This document shows positions 8,654 through 16,232 of a DNA stretch of 64,000 nucleotides, piece by piece (within the stretch, counting starts at the first letter, position 1; the number at the start of each line of letters is the position of its first letter). Below the pieces are notes generated by a model that saw nothing but the letters and a program-made list of their open reading frames with translations, was not told where the DNA came from and did not search any database. Source of the stretch: Spirochaetaceae bacterium bin103 (GTDB lineage: Bacteria > Spirochaetota > Spirochaetia > SZUA-6 > Bin103). Where the stretch lies: assembly GCA_002238925.1 (NCBI GenBank), contig MPNH01000014.1, positions 20,743 to 84,742 on the forward strand. Reading direction: 5' to 3'. Position numbers and translations under genes: made by a program.

Positions 8654-9484
8654 TCAGTCCTTGATGCGCACCATGATGCGGTGGCGAATGCGGTCGCGCT
8701 TCACCTCGAAGGCGTCCTGCCGGGAGGCGATGATCTTGACCAGCTTGGAGGAGCCGTAGGTGCGCGGGTCGAACGCCGGATCGAGCTTCTTGAGGTTGTT
8801 GGCGATCTTGCGCAGGTCCACCCATGCAGACTCCTGGTCCACCATCTCGTGCGCCTCGGTGACGATCGAGACCAGGTCGGCATCCTCGAACCCGTTGCTG
8901 TCGCTCGCTGCGGCCGCGTCGCTGCCTGCCGTGTAGCCGGAGCCATCGGCACTTCCTGCACCATCGGCTGCGCCGGCGCCGTCTCCGCTGCGTCCGTCTC
9001 GGCGGCGCGAGCGGCGGCGGCGATTGTCGCCCTCGTAGCTCTTCATGATGTTCTCGACGTAGCGGAACTCGTTGCAGGCGTTCACGAACGGCTTCGGCGT
9101 GTGGTGCTTGCCGATGCCGATCACCTCCATCCCCGCCTCGCGCAGCCGGATCGCCAGCTTCGTGTAGTCGCTGTCGCTCGACACGATCACGAACCCGCCG
9201 ACGTGGTCGCTGTACAGAATGTCCATCGCGTCGATGATCATCGCCGAGTCGGTGGCGTTCTTGCCCACCGTGTTGCTGAACTGCTGCACCGGCTGGATGG
9301 CGTGCACCGGCAGCTTCTTCTTCCAGGAATCGAGCTGCGTGGTGGTCCAGTCGCCGTAGATGCGGCGGATGGTAACCACGCCGAATTTCACGATTTCCTT
9401 CATGACGTGTTCGATTTGCGATGCCTGGGCGTTGTCGCCGTCTATCAGGACAGCCAGGCGCCGTTCAGTGGTACTGGTACTCAT
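8654..9484 (-). CDS. NYN-domain protein with C-terminal LOTUS/OST-HTH domain (LabA-like)
   Basis: The N-terminal 150 residues form an NYN (PIN-like) nuclease domain: VLIDGDNAQ with Asp15, Asp17 and Asn18, ATDSAMIIDAMDILY, and SSDSDYTKLAIRLREAG with the acidic pair near residues 104-106. A low-complexity linker (about 157-195, Arg-rich then Gly/Ala/Asp/Ser) leads to an OST-HTH/LOTUS domain (about 200-276: IVTEAHEM, WVDLRKIANNLKKLDP, YGSSKLVKII), a predicted RNA-binding module. Related LabA-type proteins are thought to be RNases, but targets are unknown. The start ATG overlaps the tag stop (ATGA). Confidence 0.88.
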   Translation of the reverse strand: MSTSTTERRLAVLIDGDNAQASQIEHVMKEIVKFGVVTIRRIYGDWTTTQLDSWKKKLPVHAIQPVQQFSNTVGKNATDSAMIIDAMDILYSDHVGGFVIVSSDSDYTKLAIRLREAGMEVIGIGKHHTPKPFVNACNEFRYVENIMKSYEGDNRRRRSRRRDGRSGDGAGAADGAGSADGSGYTAGSDAAAASDSNGFEDADLVSIVTEAHEMVDQESAWVDLRKIANNLKKLDPAFDPRTYGSSKLVKIIASRQDAFEVKRDRIRHRIMVRIKD

Positions 9485-10194
9485 GTATTCCTCTTGTTGG
9501 TTGAGATTTGCGCACCGAAGCCGGGCGCGTCGGCGCGCAGGTCGGCACGGGGACTGACGGTCGATGGGGAGGTGCCGGCCGGTGCGCTGGAGAGCGGTAC
9601 CGGGCGGTGCCCGGCGGCTGCGGTAAGTTGGGCAAAGCGGAAGCAGTCGCGCAGATGGTCGTTCACCAGGCCCACCGCTTGCAGGTGCGAGTATACGATT
9701 ATCGGGCCGACGAAGCGAAACCCGCGCGCCTTGAGATCCCGGCTTACCGTTCGCGACAACCCGGTCTGCGCCGGAACCTCGCCGTCGCCGCGCCAGCCGC
9801 CCACCACCGGCACCCCATCGACGAAGCGCCACAGGTAGGCGCAAAAGCTGCCGAACTGCTCCTGCACGGCCAGGAAGGCGCGCGCATTGGCAATCGACGC
9901 ATCGATCTTGAGCCGGTTGCGGACGATCTCCGGGTTGCGCAGCAGGGCATCCCGCTCGGCGGCGCCGAAGCGCGCCACGCCGGCAGCCGCGAAGTCGCGG
10001 TAGGCGCGCCGGTAGCCGGCCCGCTTGTGCAGGATGGTGCGCCAGCTCAGGCCCGCCTGCGCCCCTTCCAGGATCAGGAACTCGAACTGGCGGCGGTCGT
10101 CGTCCCGCACCGGTGTGCCCCACTCGTGGTCATGATACGCCTGCATCAGCGCATCGCCCGCGCACCAGGGACAGCGGGCCGGCGTGCCGGTCAT
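9481..10194 (-). CDS. tag: DNA-3-methyladenine glycosylase I
   Basis: Base-excision repair enzyme that removes 3-methyladenine from alkylated DNA. The N-terminus RCPWCAG...AYHDHEWG supplies Cys8 and His21 of the zinc snap; the second pair is in NDHLRDC near residue 190. The conserved GLSWRTIL and FVGPIIVYSHLQAVGLVNDH are present. The chain is 237 residues, about 50 longer than the E. coli enzyme because of a Ser/Pro/Ala-rich tail. It overlaps purO upstream and the NYN gene downstream, both by ATGA, so the three are probably co-translated. The alkylation-damage sensor ATL lies 2.2 kb downstream on the same strand. Confidence 0.94.
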   Translation of the reverse strand: MTGTPARCPWCAGDALMQAYHDHEWGTPVRDDDRRQFEFLILEGAQAGLSWRTILHKRAGYRRAYRDFAAAGVARFGAAERDALLRNPEIVRNRLKIDASIANARAFLAVQEQFGSFCAYLWRFVDGVPVVGGWRGDGEVPAQTGLSRTVSRDLKARGFRFVGPIIVYSHLQAVGLVNDHLRDCFRFAQLTAAAGHRPVPLSSAPAGTSPSTVSPRADLRADAPGFGAQISTNKRNT

Positions 10195-10961
10195 GGGCCA
10201 GTCTCCCCGCCGCCGGGGTTGCGGTTGATCAGCTCGATGCGCACCGCGCCGCCGTCCAGGTCGATGAACTTGGCCGCCGCGGCCACCCGGTTGTCGCGGT
10301 CGAGCAGCTCCCACAGCTCGGTCACGGCGCGGCGCGGCTCATCGGCCACCGGCAGCGGGAACGGCTCGCCGGCGAACGGCGGCAGCGGCGAGCCGTCCCC
10401 TTCGTAGGTGGTGATGCAGTATCCCCAGCCGGGCCGCATGCGGTGGTAGCAGAAGTGCTGGTGGCTGCTGCCCGGCGGCTCGCCCCCGGTCGTCTTCACA
10501 ATTGCCAGCTCGCCCGGTCCGCCAACAGCGCCGCCCACGGTCAGCGCACCGGCGATGCGCGCCGTGTAGTGCGGGGGATCCGGCTCCACGTCGCGGCGCG
10601 AGAACGCGGCCATGAACGACTCGCCGCCACTCACACCGGCGGCGATGGTATCGGTCTGGTCGCCGTTGCCTACCACGTGGGTTACGCGCCCGTCGCCGTG
10701 CCGAACGGCACACAGCGCCCGGTACAGAAGCAGGCTCGGGTCGCCGCGCTGCACGCCGGTCGCGGCGTCGGCCACCACCACCCGCACGCTGCCGTCCGGT
10801 TCGTGCACCAGCCGCCGGTTGCGGCTGCCCTTGCTGCGCCCCATGGTCCAGTAGAGTTGCACGCCGGAAGCGCCGTCCGCGGTACGGCCCACCGCCAGCC
10901 CGCGCCCGGGGTAGCTGGTGCGCTGCAGCCAGGAACGGTCCTTGGCCACCGGCATCAGCAC
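10191..10961 (-). CDS. purO: IMP cyclohydrolase, PurO type
   Basis: The protein (256 residues) matches the archaeal-type IMP cyclohydrolase family, which closes FAICAR to IMP, the last step of purine synthesis, and differs in fold from bifunctional PurH. Supporting motifs are YPGRGLAVGRTADG and VQLYWTMGRSKGSRNRRLV at the N-terminus and YTARIAGAL in the centre. The annotated start is GTG 10961; an in-frame ATG at 10955 is equally possible. It is divergent from folC with only 62 bp between, and heads a tight operon with tag and the NYN gene. No purH is visible here, so this may be the organism's only IMP cyclohydrolase. Confidence 0.85.
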   Translation of the reverse strand: MLMPVAKDRSWLQRTSYPGRGLAVGRTADGASGVQLYWTMGRSKGSRNRRLVHEPDGSVRVVVADAATGVQRGDPSLLLYRALCAVRHGDGRVTHVVGNGDQTDTIAAGVSGGESFMAAFSRRDVEPDPPHYTARIAGALTVGGAVGGPGELAIVKTTGGEPPGSSHQHFCYHRMRPGWGYCITTYEGDGSPLPPFAGEPFPLPVADEPRRAVTELWELLDRDNRVAAAAKFIDLDGGAVRIELINRNPGGGETGP

Positions 10962-10987
10962 GAGCCGCCGTCCGCCGTACCGCCGCC

Positions 10988-11017
10988 TTTACAGCGGATT
11001 CGGCGCGCGTCTACGAT
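10988..11017 (+). promoter_or_regulatory. Sigma70-like promoter of folC, leaderless
   Basis: TTTACA (10988-10993), an 18 bp spacer and TACGAT (11012-11017) lie six bases before the folC ATG at 11024. Transcription would start at or next to the start codon. Confidence 0.55.
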
Positions 11018-11023
11018 CCTGCC

Positions 11024-12409
11024 ATGGCGGAAACGGGCACGTTCGAGGCGGCAGTGGAACGGCTGATGAGCCTTACCGACCTGCGCCGTACCGCGCCCCC
11101 CGGCGAGCGCCACCACTACCGCGCGCAACGCATGCGGGCGCTGCTGCGCCGGCTGCACGACCCTCACCTGACCGTCCCCACGATCCATGTCGCCGGCACC
11201 AACGGCAAGGGCTCCACCGCCGCCATGATCGCGGCCATTCTGCACGCCGCGGGGCTGCGCGTCGGCCTGTTCACCTCTCCGCACCTGCATTCTGTCGTGG
11301 AACGGATCCGCCTCGGGCTTGCGCCGGTCACCCGCGACCAGTTCGCCGGCCTGTTCGCGCACGTGTGGGAGGCCGCGCAGGCGGTCGCGCGCGACCCGGC
11401 GCTGCCCGGCGAGCGCGGCGCCGTGACTACGCTGGAAATGCTCACCGCCATGGCGTTGCATTGCTTCCGCGAAGCGGGCGCCGCGTACCAGGTGGTGGAG
11501 GCGTTCGTGGGCGGACGCCATGACACCACCAATGTCGTACAACCGGCGCTCTCGGTCATCACCAATATCAGTCGCGATCACGTTCCCGCCCTCGGTACCA
11601 CCCTGCGCGCCATTGCCTACGCCAAGGCGGGCATCATCAAGCCCGGCGTCCCGGTGGTCACGGGCCCGCAACGGCCCGCAGTGCATGCCGTGCTGGCACG
11701 CGAGGCAACCGCCTCCGGTTCACGCATCGAGACGGTTGCCCGGCCGCCCGCTCCGCCCCGCGCCCCCGCGCTGGAGGACTCCCATCAGGAGTTGCTGTGG
11801 CGTGGCCGGCACGGTGAATACCGGGCAGCCCTGCCGTTGCGCGGCCTGATGCAGCGCGAGAACGCCGCCGTCGCCATCACGGCGGCCGAGCGGCTGATCG
11901 ACCTGGGTGCCCCGCTCACCGCCGACGCCATCTGCCGCGGGCTGGGCAGCGTCGCCTGGCCCGGGCGGCTTGAACTGGTATGCCGCAACCCGGTGCCGGT
12001 GCTGGTCGACGGAGCCCATTGCGCACGCGCCATGGATTGTCTGCTCGCCGAACTGCGCCGACTGCGTATAGGCAACCGCGGCCGGCAGGTGACCGCCCTG
12101 GTAGGTTGCCAAAGCGGCCACCAGACAGAACCCACGTTCCGCCGCCTGCGCGCGCTCACGGAGTCCGTGGTCGCCGTGCAGTCACGCCACCCGCGCTCCC
12201 TGGCCGCCGCGGAACTCACCGCAGCCCTGCGGGCCGCCGGTATTCCTGCTCGCGCAAGTTCGCTTTCGGTGGGAGGTACGCTGCGCCAACTCATGGCCGA
12301 CGCAGGCACGAACGGACTCGTGCTCGCCACCGGCTCTCTGTCGGTGGCGGCCGAGGTCCGGGAAGAGCTTATGCCCGCCGTGGAGGCGGACCGTTTCCCG
12401 GCAGCGTGA
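11024..12409 (+). CDS. folC: Folylpolyglutamate / dihydrofolate synthase
   Basis: Mur-ligase-like ATP-dependent enzyme that adds glutamate to (dihydro)folate. The 461 residues show the P-loop AGTNGKGST (57-65), the FTSPHLHSVVERI motif, NISRDHVPALG and AYAKAGIIKPGVPVV of the central domain, and WPGRLELV...VLVDGAHC opening the C-terminal domain. VEAFVGGRHDTTNVV replaces the commoner VGLGGRLDATN form, so the second signature is somewhat divergent. The first residues follow a TACGAT box directly, with no ribosome-binding site, consistent with a leaderless mRNA. It ends 24 bp from the convergent histone-fold gene. Confidence 0.92.
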   Translation: MAETGTFEAAVERLMSLTDLRRTAPPGERHHYRAQRMRALLRRLHDPHLTVPTIHVAGTNGKGSTAAMIAAILHAAGLRVGLFTSPHLHSVVERIRLGLAPVTRDQFAGLFAHVWEAAQAVARDPALPGERGAVTTLEMLTAMALHCFREAGAAYQVVEAFVGGRHDTTNVVQPALSVITNISRDHVPALGTTLRAIAYAKAGIIKPGVPVVTGPQRPAVHAVLAREATASGSRIETVARPPAPPRAPALEDSHQELLWRGRHGEYRAALPLRGLMQRENAAVAITAAERLIDLGAPLTADAICRGLGSVAWPGRLELVCRNPVPVLVDGAHCARAMDCLLAELRRLRIGNRGRQVTALVGCQSGHQTEPTFRRLRALTESVVAVQSRHPRSLAAAELTAALRAAGIPARASSLSVGGTLRQLMADAGTNGLVLATGSLSVAAEVREELMPAVEADRFPAA

Positions 12410-12433
12410 AGGATCTGCTCCCGGTGTGCGTGT

Positions 12434-12616
12434 TCAGGTGATGTCGGTGCCGCGCACGGTCTTGCGCTTGGCAACCCGTGCGTTTTCCATCGCTTCGTCG
12501 CACACTGCACGTACTTTGTCCGACAGTGCTTCGGCGACCGAGGCGGCAGTATTCATGTCGCCCTTTTCCTTGATGTAGTTCTTGACCTTGGAGGTAACGA
12601 TCAAAATGTCAGCCAT
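12434..12616 (-). CDS. Bacterial histone-fold protein (60 residues)
   Basis: A 60-residue cytosolic protein whose sequence matches a single histone fold: helix 1 around SKVKNYIKEKG, a long central helix from NTAASVAEALSDKV to AMENARVAK, then the loop and short helix RKTVRGTDI. That ending parallels the RKTIKAEDI loop of archaeal histones. Single-domain bacterial histones of this size are known from Bdellovibrio and Leptospira, where they bind DNA as dimers. A good AGGAGG lies 8-9 bases before the ATG, and a promoter is visible upstream. A role as an abundant nucleoid protein is an inference. It contains few basic residues for DNA wrapping beyond the Lys/Arg clusters at 10-18 and 50-55. Confidence 0.8.
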   Translation of the reverse strand: MADILIVTSKVKNYIKEKGDMNTAASVAEALSDKVRAVCDEAMENARVAKRKTVRGTDIT

Positions 12617-12681
12617 TAATCAGGCCTCCTGTTCCAAAGTGTAGTGTTTCGGTACGCGTGCATGTCGCGACCACCGGCGGC

Positions 12682-12710
12682 ACTATACAGGATAGCGCGT
12701 CGCGCGTCAG
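12682..12710 (-). promoter_or_regulatory. Sigma70-like promoter of the histone-fold gene
   Basis: On the minus strand CTGACG (12705-12710), a 17 bp spacer and TATAGT (12682-12687) precede the histone-fold gene, giving a 5' leader of roughly 60 nt that contains AGGAGG. It sits in the gap after the channel gene. Confidence 0.5.
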
Positions 12711-12731
12711 CAGGTTGCGACACCAGAAGGT

Positions 12732-13556
12732 TTACACCCTGTCCAAATTGTTTCCGCAGTGGCGGCAGAACCCCGAATCGGGCTGGTGGCCCGTCCGGCC
12801 ACACTCGTGGCATCGGCGCTGGTCGCGTAGGCGAAACGACTGCGACACCACCTCGGCGGTAACCAGGCCGGTAGGGACCGCGATGATGCCGTAGCCCATG
12901 ACCATGATCGCCATGGCCAGCATCTGGCCGAGCCCGGTTTGCGGGGTCAAGTCGCCATAGCCGACCGTGGTGAGGGTCACGACGGTCCAGTACATGCTGC
13001 GCGGGATGCTGGTGAAGCCGTTCTCCTCTCCCTCGATCACGTATATCAGCGAACCGAGAATCACCGCCACGATCAGCACCGCGAACAGGAACACGGTGAT
13101 CTTGCGACGGCTCGCGCGCAGCGCTTCCAGGATCAGCACCCCTTCCTTCATGTAGGGAACCAGCTTCAGTACCCGAAACACGCGCAGCACGCGCAACAGG
13201 CGCAACACGGCCAGGTAGTGGGTGCCGGGCAGCAGCAGGGCGACGAACGCCGGCAGCACCGCCAGCAGGTCGACGATCCCGAAGAAGCTGCGTGCGTAGT
13301 GCAGCGGCCGCCGCACCGTCAGCAGACGCAGGATGTATTCGATCAGAAACGCGATGGTGAAGCACCACTCGGCCACGCGCAATATCGGACCGAGCATCGA
13401 GTCCACCGCGTGGGAACTCTCCAGCATCACCACCACGACGCTTGCGATGATGGTGGCGATGACGGCGATGTCGAAGATCTTCCCGACGCGTGAGTCGGAC
13501 AGAAAGATGACGCTGCGAAGTCTTACTCGCCAGGTGGCGGTGCGGCGTTTCTCCAC
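12732..13556 (-). CDS. Voltage-gated potassium channel with C-terminal zinc ribbon
   Basis: Inner-membrane six-helix K+ channel of 274 residues. The voltage sensor S4 shows regularly spaced arginines (LRLLRVLRVFRVLK, about 122-135). The pore has the selectivity filter TVGYGD (near 200). S5 and S6 flank it. After S6 the cytoplasmic tail carries CHECG...CRHCG (about 250-270), a four-Cys zinc-ribbon arrangement rarely seen on such small channels. The start is GTG 13556. It is followed after 115 bp by the histone-fold gene, which has its own promoter. Ion selectivity is inferred from the filter; the ribbon could sense metal or redox state or mediate assembly. Confidence 0.9.
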   Translation of the reverse strand: MEKRRTATWRVRLRSVIFLSDSRVGKIFDIAVIATIIASVVVVMLESSHAVDSMLGPILRVAEWCFTIAFLIEYILRLLTVRRPLHYARSFFGIVDLLAVLPAFVALLLPGTHYLAVLRLLRVLRVFRVLKLVPYMKEGVLILEALRASRRKITVFLFAVLIVAVILGSLIYVIEGEENGFTSIPRSMYWTVVTLTTVGYGDLTPQTGLGQMLAMAIMVMGYGIIAVPTGLVTAEVVSQSFRLRDQRRCHECGRTGHQPDSGFCRHCGNNLDRV

Positions 13557-13595
13557 AGCGTGTCGTTGCTTTCCGGTGCTCCGGGTGCTCCGACC

Positions 13596-15101
13596 CTATG
13601 CGGAGGCTTGCTGCGCGACCGGCGCTTCCAGTACCCGTTCCTCGATCTGCCCGCCGAGCGTTCGGATCTTGACGAGCACCTCCTGGTAGCCGCGTTCGAT
13701 GTTGCCGACCTGGGTGAGCGTACTCTCGCCGTCGGCCACCAGGGCGGCCAACAGGTAGGCGAACCCGGCGCGCAGGTCGGGCACTTCCAGTTCGCCCGCA
13801 ACCAGCGGCGTGGGACCGGAAATTACCGCGCTGTGGTTGCAGCCGCGGCCGCGGAACCGGCACGCGGCGCTGCCCAGGCACTCGGTGCGCAGGTCTACCG
13901 AGGCGCCCATTTCACCGAGGGCGCGGGCATACCCGAGCCGCCGCTCGTACACCGTTTCGTGCACAATGGACACGCCGTCCGCCTGCGTGAGCAGGACCAC
14001 CAGCGGCGGCTGCCAGTCGGTCATGAATCCGGGATGGGGCGCGGTCTCCAGCGTTGCCGGGAGGAGCCGGTCGGAAGCGCGGAACCGGATGCCCGCGGTA
14101 TCCTCTTCGCAGATTCCTCCGGCGCTGCGCAACACGGCCAGAAAGGATTGCAGGTGCTCGGGTTCGGCGCCGCGCACGAACAGGTCGCCGTGGGTGGCGA
14201 CCGCTGCCGCCGCATAGGAGGCGGCTTCCAGGCGATCGCCGATCACCCAATGGCGGGCGCCGTGCAGGGACGCCACCCCGTCGATCACCCAGGTGCGCCC
14301 GCTTGGGCGTTCGATGCGCGCCCCCATGGCGCGCAACAGGCCGACCAGGCTGTCGATCTCCGGTTCTATGGCGGCGTTGCGCAGCACCGTGCGTCCCATC
14401 GCCCCGGCAGCGGCGACCAGAACCTGTTCGGTGGCGCCGACGCTTGGGTAGGCGAGCCGGATCTCGGCCCCGCGCAGCACCTCGCCGCGAAATCGGGTAA
14501 TAGCGCCGTCGCGCTCGATGTCGACGCCGAGCTGGCGCAGCGCCTGCAGGTGAAAGTCGATTGGGCGGGCGCCGATGGCGTCGCCGCCGATGGCGGCGAT
14601 CTGCGCGCGCCCGGCGCGGTGCAGCAACGCCGCGACGAACAGCATGCAGGAGCGGTGTTCGGGACTCACGTCCGCCGGGATCCGCCAGCCGGTCACGGTG
14701 GAAGGATCGATCTCCAGGCTCGATTCGTCGAGCCATCGCCAGCGCACCCCGAGAGCGTCGCAGATGCGCAGGGTCAGTTCGACCTCGCCGATCCGCGGCA
14801 CGTTCTCCAGCACGCTCGGCTCCGGGGCGAGCAGCGCGGCGATTATCATCTTCGGTGCCGCGTTCTTGGCTCCGGCGACGGTAATCTCGCCGCACAACGG
14901 CTGTCCGCCGCTGACGCGGTAGGCACGTTCGGCGGTGGTCGACGGGTCGGCCGCCGGCGCGATGGCGTCAGGCATCAGGTCGCCCGGCCCATGGGTGGCC
15001 GGCACGCCGGTGGCCGGCACGTCGGTGGCCGGCACCGTGCGGCCAAGGCCGATAACGGCTGTTGAACTGGCATTCTTGAACGGATCGGTGACAGTGCGCA
15101 C
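13596..15101 (-). CDS. murA: UDP-N-acetylglucosamine 1-carboxyvinyltransferase, Asp active-site form
   Basis: First committed enzyme of peptidoglycan synthesis, transferring enolpyruvate from PEP to UDP-GlcNAc. Family signatures are GGQPLCGEITVAGAKNAA, RSCMLFVAALL, GGDAIGARPIDFHL and DLRAGFAYLLAALVADGES. The active-site Cys that fosfomycin alkylates is Asp here (Asp174 in this numbering). The same substitution in Mycobacterium and Borrelia MurA gives intrinsic fosfomycin resistance. At 501 residues it is about 80 longer than usual. The extra N-terminus includes three VPAT-type repeats; a later in-frame ATG at 14973-14975 would remove them. An alternative reading is a MurA-like paralogue, since divergence from classic MurA is appreciable. 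Confidence 0.85.
   Translation of the reverse strand: MRTVTDPFKNASSTAVIGLGRTVPATDVPATGVPATHGPGDLMPDAIAPAADPSTTAERAYRVSGGQPLCGEITVAGAKNAAPKMIIAALLAPEPSVLENVPRIGEVELTLRICDALGVRWRWLDESSLEIDPSTVTGWRIPADVSPEHRSCMLFVAALLHRAGRAQIAAIGGDAIGARPIDFHLQALRQLGVDIERDGAITRFRGEVLRGAEIRLAYPSVGATEQVLVAAAGAMGRTVLRNAAIEPEIDSLVGLLRAMGARIERPSGRTWVIDGVASLHGARHWVIGDRLEAASYAAAAVATHGDLFVRGAEPEHLQSFLAVLRSAGGICEEDTAGIRFRASDRLLPATLETAPHPGFMTDWQPPLVVLLTQADGVSIVHETVYERRLGYARALGEMGASVDLRTECLGSAACRFRGRGCNHSAVISGPTPLVAGELEVPDLRAGFAYLLAALVADGESTLTQVGNIERGYQEVLVKIRTLGGQIEERVLEAPVAQQASA
14994..15038. repeat. Three 15 bp tandem repeats at the 5' end of murA
   Basis: The unit ggtggccggcacgcc occurs three times in tandem (14994, 15009, 15024) with one to three changes. 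If the upstream GTG start is used it encodes VPAT-containing pentapeptides; otherwise it lies in the murA leader. Confidence 0.8.
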
Positions 15102-15183
15102 GAGCCCCCCCAGCGCGATCGAGTTACCTCAATGTTCGGCTGCGAAGCCGCTGCAGGTGAGCGAAAGGGAGGTCTCAGGTGCG

Positions 15184-15435
15184 TCAGGAACTGCGCAGAC
15201 CGTAGCGGCGGCGGAACTTCTCGATACGGCCGGCGCTGTCGATCAGCGTCTGCTTGCCGGTATAGAACGGATGCGAAGCGCTCGATATCTCGATGTTGAT
15301 CAACGGGTACTCCTTGCCGTCCTCCCAGGTGATCTTGTCTCGCGACGTCTGGGTGGATCGGCTCAGGAACGCGAAGTCGGACGAGGTGTCCTTGAACACC
15401 ACGAAGTTGTACTTGGGATGAATCTGTTGCTGCAC
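15184..15435 (-). CDS. rpmE2: 50S ribosomal protein L31, type B
   Basis: The 83-residue protein matches the zinc-independent (C-minus) form of L31: [52 protein letters not shown]. The four zinc-binding Cys of type A L31 are absent. Type B copies are often induced under zinc starvation when a type A copy also exists; only this one is visible here. The start is GTG 15435 with AGAGGC upstream. It lies 82 bp upstream of murA on the same strand. Confidence 0.95.
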   Translation of the reverse strand: MQQQIHPKYNFVVFKDTSSDFAFLSRSTQTSRDKITWEDGKEYPLINIEISSASHPFYTGKQTLIDSAGRIEKFRRRYGLRSS

Positions 15436-15499
15436 GCTGCTGCCTCTTGTGGCCGTCGTTGTCTGCTGACCGGACTTACCCGCTGACGGCGGAATACCG

Positions 15500-16018
15500 C
15501 TACTCGTTCTCCGGCAGGCGTGTAGTATACCAAACGCCGCGCCCGAGCGACAATTTCTTGACGTTGGAGATCTCCGGGGTGGAGCCCTTCGGGTAGCCCC
15601 AGAATCGTTCGATCACCTCTTCCGCGAAATCGATCTGGGTGATCCGCTGCAGGTTCTCGATCTGTTCCCACGACGACTTCTTCTTCTTGACCTGTGCCGG
15701 CGTCATCTCGCGAATCTCTTCGTCGTACTGCTCAATGAGCGAGTCGATCATCTCGACCAGCTCCGACTTGTTCACGTTCGGCTCCTCGGGCACCGATTCG
15801 GCCGTGACGAACGGTGTGACGGTGGAATCGGGGTCCTCGCCGGCAATTTCTGCGGCCTGCGCGGCGGCAGCGTCCGCCGCCGGCTCGCCCGCGGTTGCCG
15901 TGCCCGCATCCGCATTCGGGTCTGCGGCCGGAGCGGGAGGCGGCTCCGGTTTCTTGCGAAAGGTGCGGTACAGAACGTAGATGGCTATGATGAGGCCACC
16001 CAGGAGTGCAAAGGTCAT
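15500..16018 (-). CDS. Single-pass membrane protein of unknown function
   Basis: This protein of 172 residues starts with an N-terminal transmembrane helix ([18 protein letters not shown], residues 3-20) with basic residues after it. An Ala/Pro/Asp-rich linker (about 22-75) follows, then a charged, predicted helical region ([35 protein letters not shown], about 88-130) and a C-terminal segment ending near [14 protein letters not shown]. No family is recognised. The ATG at 16016-16018 has GCAGGAAG upstream. The soluble part probably faces the cytoplasm or periplasm as a coiled-coil scaffold; this is only a structural inference. Confidence 0.6.
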   Translation of the reverse strand: MTFALLGGLIIAIYVLYRTFRKKPEPPPAPAADPNADAGTATAGEPAADAAAAQAAEIAGEDPDSTVTPFVTAESVPEEPNVNKSELVEMIDSLIEQYDEEIREMTPAQVKKKKSSWEQIENLQRITQIDFAEEVIERFWGYPKGSTPEISNVKKLSLGRGVWYTTRLPENE

Positions 16019-16232
16019 AACGTGGGGCTTCCTGCGGTGAAGGTAACGCCGCGCGCGGGTAATCGCATACTGGCCGTCAGCATAACATGCACAGGAATTT
16101 CCGCCACGGCCCCGGTGATGCGCGTGATGCGCACTCGTTCGCTCACCTGAGCCATTGTACCGGCGGCGCGGAGCGCGGGGTAGTCGGAACTGCCGTCGAC
16201 GGCGGCGGGCGAATGGCGGTAGGGTGGCGGCA

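Noticed and set aside
9508..10407. Long open frame on the plus strand opposite tag and purO
   Set aside because: It is a shadow of the real genes; GC-rich coding DNA keeps antisense frames open, and no family match is visible.
14994..15038. CRISPR-like repeat
   Set aside because: Only three directly abutting 15 bp units and no spacers.
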